Below are positions 6,780 to 10,000 of a DNA stretch of 10,000 bases, piece by piece. Positions within the stretch are counted from its first letter, which is position 1. Every line of letters starts with the position of its first letter. The notes under the pieces were generated by a model. The model saw nothing but the letters and a program-made list of their open reading frames with translations, was not told where the DNA came from and did not search any database. The stretch covers positions 1-10,000 of the forward strand of contig JADHZB010000791.1 in assembly GCA_015657535.1 (NCBI GenBank), written 5' to 3'. The translations under genes and the position numbers were made by a program. The stretch comes from Nephromyces sp. MM_2019 (taxonomy: Eukaryota > Apicomplexa > Aconoidasida > Nephromycida).

Positions 6780-6815
6780 TTAAAGCATCACGAGACCAAC
6801 ATCAGAAGATTGAAT
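6780..6815 (-). CDS. NMT: NMT terminal exon: IQSSDVGLVML-stop
   Basis: The acceptor CTCTGCTCTCAG precedes 12 codons including TAA at 6780-6782. VGLVML is the conserved NMT tail and the terminal Leu supplies the catalytic carboxylate. Confidence 0.93.
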   Translation of the reverse strand: MQSSDVGLVML

Positions 6816-9800
6816 CTGAGAGCAGAGATTGGTGAGAGGGCGGAGGAAAGCTTCAGTGTTTATATAGAGTGAAGGTTCATTCAAAGCAGCAGCACACCCG
6901 CATGTCGAACGTAAATACAGATGCAATAGTGCATGTACACACACTAGCTTAGATGTGTGCGCACATTAAATTATACGCAAATAATGAGCTTGACTCACAC
7001 ACAAAGGCACACAAGCACACAGAAACGAGCAAAAAAAAACAGTACACGCAAGCACAAATATCAGCACACACGAGCACATCCACCAGCAAACACACACCAG
7101 CGTATATCCAACAGCACACATATACGAGTGCATATTCAACAGCACACACACACCAGTGCATATCCATCAGCAAACACACACCAACACACATCCACCAGCA
7201 CAAGCCTACAAGCAAAAACACAGCAGCACACACCTACCAGTACACAGCAACAAAACACACCAGCGAAAGGAGAAAAATCCATCAGCACACACTCACCAAC
7301 ACGCACACACCAGTATATACACCAACAAAACGCACAAGCCCATAAATATCAGCACACACACTGGCAAGCACATCAGCGTCCACATACTAGCACACACGTA
7401 CATACAGTGACATGCACACACAGCAATCCTGCCCAAAAATGCACTCTTAAATCTACATGAGCACACAAGCAAAAGTAAAGGCACACACACACACACACAA
7501 CGCTAACCTCAGGACATTTCCAGTTAAACAAATAGTACTGAAGCAATCCATCACCCATACTGAACTTAAGGTTCTGCACGCACACAGAGCTAGCAAATAG
7601 CTGCACTCCCCGCAGAATACACACACACACACACACATACACCTGGATAGTGTAATAAAGAGGCACTAATTGAGTTCAAAAAAAAACTGTGTGTGCGAGA
7701 CACACACATGGCCGAGTGAGTATACGCTCCCTTAAAGTTAAGCCTACTTTAAAAGTACCATAAAATTGTTAAGCGCCATGAAGAGGAGAGGAGGTGTGTG
7801 TGCGTGCGTACCTACGTGTCTAGATTGATATGTATGTGTGCTTGTGTTTGCGGGTATGTTACTGTTTTTATTCTTTTTGTGAGCGTATGGATACATATAT
7901 AACTGTGTATCCATATCTGTGTGTGCGGACATCTATGCGTGTGTGCAGACATCTATTCATGTGCGTGTGTGGATATCTACCTGTGAATGTCTATGTGCAC
8001 GTGTCTCACCCTTGTCAGTATACTCGTACACCACAGGATATTTGAAGCTATTGACTGCATAAGCTCATACACACCAGCATAAACACCTGCAGCTGCATTT
8101 GACTACACACAAGCATTCAGTAAACCAGCTGCAGCTAGATAAGCCCAACAGAAGCCTAAGATTATGCATTGCAGTGTACGTACACCGGGGATTCTTCAGT
8201 TTACTAGCGACGAACATGAAGAGCATCAAAAGCTTACCTTGAAAGTCTGTCGATGCTCGAGGATATCCAAAGCATTTAAAACATCAAAGGATCTACACAC
8301 ACACAAACACACAGAAACACATGAAGAGTGTGATCATATCGTGAAGCCGGGATAAAAACTTCCTTAGAAATGCTCGTGAGGCTACGCAGAGCTACACACA
8401 CAAGAATGCAATTAGCATCGAAAATTAGATCGAAGGAATTTTTCTACACATAAGTTCCCTATGAACTGCATATACAAGAGGGCAACTAGCATTAAAAACT
8501 CGAGAGAAAAAAGCTCACTATCGCACACACACAACACTACACCACTTTGCTCAGCTGAGAGGTGTACGTACACCGAAAAAATAACAAAAGCAGCTTCACA
8601 GAGAATCTCACACTCACAAAGAAGGGGAAATTTCAATAGGCTAGCGCCTCAGAGGCGAAGAGCAAGGACAGGCAGAAAAAGAAGACGAATACGAAGAATA
8701 CGAAGAATATGAAGATGAATAAGATGAAGGTGTAGACTTAGTTTACAGTGAATGCATGCTTAACACAAAAGCTTATGTAGTTAAAAGAAGGGAAAAAACA
8801 GGTAACTACACAGAAAAAATCAGCCGCTGAATAGCAAGTTTTTATGAAACAGTGAATGTATATACATCAATTAGTAGTGAGTGTTTGCTTGTACGCAAAT
8901 AAGCTGTGAGCGTATGTACACAGAAATAAGCAGTGAGAGCACACACAAACATATACACATAAGCAGAAAATATGCATACACACGTATAAGCACTGAGTGT
9001 ATATACACCCAAAACCACGATTTCTTACAAAGATTTCGCAAGGATGATAACATCGTAGATAAGCTGCTCCGGTGTGCAAGTTTGTGGCACGTTGTAGTAA
9101 AGATAGGCAGCCTGAGAAGATGAGGTAGATGAATGCACACAAAAGAGGAAGAAGCAGTAAACCGTATAATCCAAAGAAATTGCGGCTACACACAAAAGCA
9201 TAAGCAGAGTCGATCTTCAATCTAACTGCATGCCCAAAAACTTATTCCAGAGCGTAGACAGGCACACACACGAGCAGGCAAACATATGAAAACACCCGTA
9301 AAGACTAGCACACACACACACAAACCTGTAAAAAGCGGAACACACACAAAAAACCCACACACAGTATTAACTCTATTAATGAGGCGTAGGCACACGCGAT
9401 AGTAAATGCAAGCACACGAGAAAGTGTGAAGAGGTAAAGGTAGAGCGAATACTGCAAATAGAGCGTAACACACACATGAGATCTTCCATACTCTTCTACA
9501 TCATCTTCCTACCTTTAAAGTATCGTATTTACCGTTGTCTAGCACACTAGACGGGAGTTCGTAGAACGAGAAAAAATCAGTAACCTTTCCTGCCACACAC
9601 ACAGAGAAGCGTAAACCAGTGAAGATGCATTCATGCGCAAACAACAGCACACAGACATAGAGAAGCACGCACCTACCCTCTGTTTCTCTCACGTAGCTAT
9701 AAACTACAGATTCCCTCTTCAGAAACCAATGAGCACATTCTTCTTGTGAGAACTGAGGGTGTAGCAGATATTTTCTGAGGAACACACACACAGAGAGCAT

Positions 9801-10000
9801 CAAAAGGTGCATATGCACTTATCGACGTACACACAATGAAACACACACACACTATGAAATATACATACCATGGAATGTACACACAGTGAAATACACACAC
9901 AACTCTTCATGATTTAAAATTTGGACGAATAAACTACGGAGCAGTAGCCTACACCTTAGTACACACATTCACACACACACGCACTTCTGGAAAGAGCTTA
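6780..10000 (-). CDS. NMT: Glycylpeptide N-myristoyltransferase, C-terminal part; N-terminus off the right edge
   Basis: NMT transfers myristate from myristoyl-CoA to the N-terminal glycine of proteins in the cytosol or at ribosomes. Exons read are 9985->10000, 9677-9774, 9513-9589, 9029-9111, 8238-8292, 7508-7573 and 6780-6815, all joined in phase (about 143 residues). The protein shows, in family order, KYLLHPQFSQEECAHWF, KVTDFFSFYELPSS, LKAAYLYYNV, FDVLNALDILE, LKFSMGDGLLQYYLFNWKCP and VGLVML-stop. Known of the family: the free carboxylate of the C-terminal leucine is the catalytic base, and that leucine is in place here. The usual KFGxGDG signature reads KFSMGDG, a Gly-to-Ser change. The acyl-CoA-binding N-terminal half with the ExNFLCxHK signature is outside the window. 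Introns run 87-736 nt, mostly TG-rich on the sense strand, with TG tracts next to several acceptors. Confidence 0.95.
7053..7212. repeat. 28-bp CA-rich minisatellite in an NMT intron
   Basis: Units aligned on CAMCAGCA start at 7081, 7109, 7137, 7165 and 7193, exactly 28 bp apart, each with CACACACCAGYGYATATCCA-like sequence. Degenerate copies flank both sides. This produces the long T/H/Q-rich false frames in the region. Confidence 0.85.
7508..7573 (-). CDS. NMT: NMT exon: KFSMGDGLLQYYLFNWKCP
   Basis: Acceptor TGTGCGTGCAG, donor GTTAGC; phase 0 at both ends, 22 codons. It carries the second family signature with Ser replacing the second Gly, then QYYLFNWKCP. Confidence 0.95.
7688..8010. repeat. 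Polarity-inverted TG-rich block in an NMT intron
   Basis: It starts with a perfect hairpin (TGTGTGTG 7688-7695, 5-nt loop, CACACACA 7701-7708). From about 7793 to 8010 the plus strand is TG-rich, opposite to the rest of the NMT introns. The block includes diverged ACATCTAT-GTGTG units of about 22 bp (7928-7980). No exon supported. Confidence 0.6.
8174..8187. other. Palindrome GTGTACGTACAC, first copy
   Basis: A perfect 12-bp palindrome followed by CG. The same 14-mer recurs at 8562-8575. It lies in NMT intron 7574-8237. Confidence 0.6.
8238..8292 (-). CDS. NMT: NMT exon: FDVLNALDILE
   Basis: Acceptor TGTGTGTGTAG, donor GTAAGC; phase 2 in, phase 0 out. FDVLNALDILEHRQTF equals FDVFNALDLMENKTF. 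It is only 55 bp and visible only through the family motif. Confidence 0.92.
8561..8574. other. Palindrome GGTGTACGTACACC, second copy
   Basis: A perfect 14-bp palindrome in NMT intron 8293-9028 that shares GTGTACGTACACCG with the copy at 8174. It could be a dimeric protein-binding site, but this is not established. Confidence 0.6.
8676..8735. repeat. GAA/TAC-rich 9-bp repeat tract in an NMT intron
   Basis: GAATACGAA-type units are repeated, then GATGAATAAGATGAAG. On plus they translate as RRIRRI or EEYEEY depending on frame, and on the intron's sense strand they are pyrimidine-rich. Treated as low-complexity intron sequence. Confidence 0.65.
9029..9111 (-). CDS. NMT: NMT exon: AAYLYYNVPQTCTPEQL
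   Basis: Acceptor ATCTACCTCATCTTCTCAG, donor GTAAGA; phase 0 in, phase 2 out. It matches the family's AAYSFYNV...DLMSDALVLAK and ends ILAKS. Confidence 0.92.
9513..9589 (-). CDS. NMT: NMT exon: KVTDFFSFYELPSS
   Basis: Acceptor TGTGTGTGGCAG, donor GTAGGA; phase 1 in, phase 0 out. KVTDFFSFYELPSS equals EVTDFLSFYTLPST in human NMT1. The intron on its 5' side is only 87 nt. Confidence 0.95.
9677..9774 (-). CDS. NMT: NMT exon: KYLLHPQFSQEECAHWF
   Basis: The acceptor is a TG repeat followed by TTCCTCAG; the donor is GTAGGT. Phase 2 in, phase 1 out. It matches the family's FSEEEVKHWF block and ends VRETE. Confidence 0.92.
9985..10000 (-). CDS. NMT: NMT exon (partial, edge)
   Basis: It reads SSFQ plus two bases before a GTGCGTGTG donor. 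The next exon's A makes lysine, giving SSFQKKYLLHPQFS, which aligns with the family's NKYLSQFHLAPVFS. Only 16 bp are visible. Confidence 0.6.

Noticed and set aside
6953..7460. Long plus-strand frames rich in T, H, Q and S (up to 167 codons)
   Set aside because: They translate a CA-rich 28-bp repeat within the NMT intron 6816-7507, and several overlapping frames are open at once because the repeat lacks stops.
8461..8757. Plus-strand coding exon ending RRIRRIRRI or EEYEEYEDE
   Set aside because: Two frames give equally repetitive peptides from a 9-bp repeat, and the segment lies inside a phase-verified NMT intron.
8867..9220. 117-codon minus frame taken as one gene
   Set aside because: It overlaps NMT exon 9029-9111 but in a different frame from the NMT reading over that exon. 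The rest is intron.
9501..9818. 105-codon minus frame as a single-exon gene
   Set aside because: It spans two NMT exons and reads through the 87-nt intron, which is open by chance. NMT homology is uninterrupted only if 9590-9676 is removed.
1..10000. tRNA genes and transposase or reverse-transcriptase genes
   Set aside because: No cloverleaf with box A/B and no mobile-element protein motifs were found by eye on either strand.

Overview
This is a eukaryotic nuclear window with short exons (24-197 bp) in long, simple-sequence introns. Almost every long open frame here is a translation of CA/TG repeats and is not a gene. Reading short exons with phase-compatible GT..AG junctions recovers two clearly recognisable genes and one probable gene. 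The organism is probably an apicomplexan or related alveolate, perhaps coccidian-like. That rests on the gene style, the UG-rich introns and the feel of the N-myristoyltransferase sequence, so it is a low-to-moderate-confidence inference.

Layout, left to right. (1) 123-3390, minus strand: a calcium-activated nucleotidase/apyrase (SCAN/CANT1 family). Seven exons are visible, all six junctions are in phase, and the 3' end runs off the left edge. A hydrophobic N-terminal segment suggests a secreted or membrane-anchored enzyme. (2) About 3400-4850: no confidently coding sequence. It holds three minisatellite or hairpin features and two weak plus-strand exon candidates. (3) About 4853-6704, plus strand: a probable gene for a Kelch-repeat (beta-propeller) protein, built from small exons; its stop codon is at 6702-6704. 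(4) 6780-10000, minus strand: the C-terminal third of glycylpeptide N-myristoyltransferase (NMT). Seven exons are visible, ending in the family's terminal leucine at 6783-6785; the 5' end runs off the right edge. The Kelch-like and NMT genes converge tail to tail with 75 bp between stop codons.

The main non-genic signal is compositional. Introns of all three genes are TG-rich on the sense strand (CA-rich on the other), and TG repeats often abut the 3' splice site where a pyrimidine tract would be expected. This polarity predicts gene direction. It reverses in three places (about 3420-3600, 5690-6030 and 7790-8010), each noted below. Several unrelated minisatellites with periods of 25, 26, 28, about 30 and 40 bp lie in introns or between genes. 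No pathway links the three genes: extracellular or secretory nucleotide hydrolysis, a Kelch scaffold, and protein lipidation.
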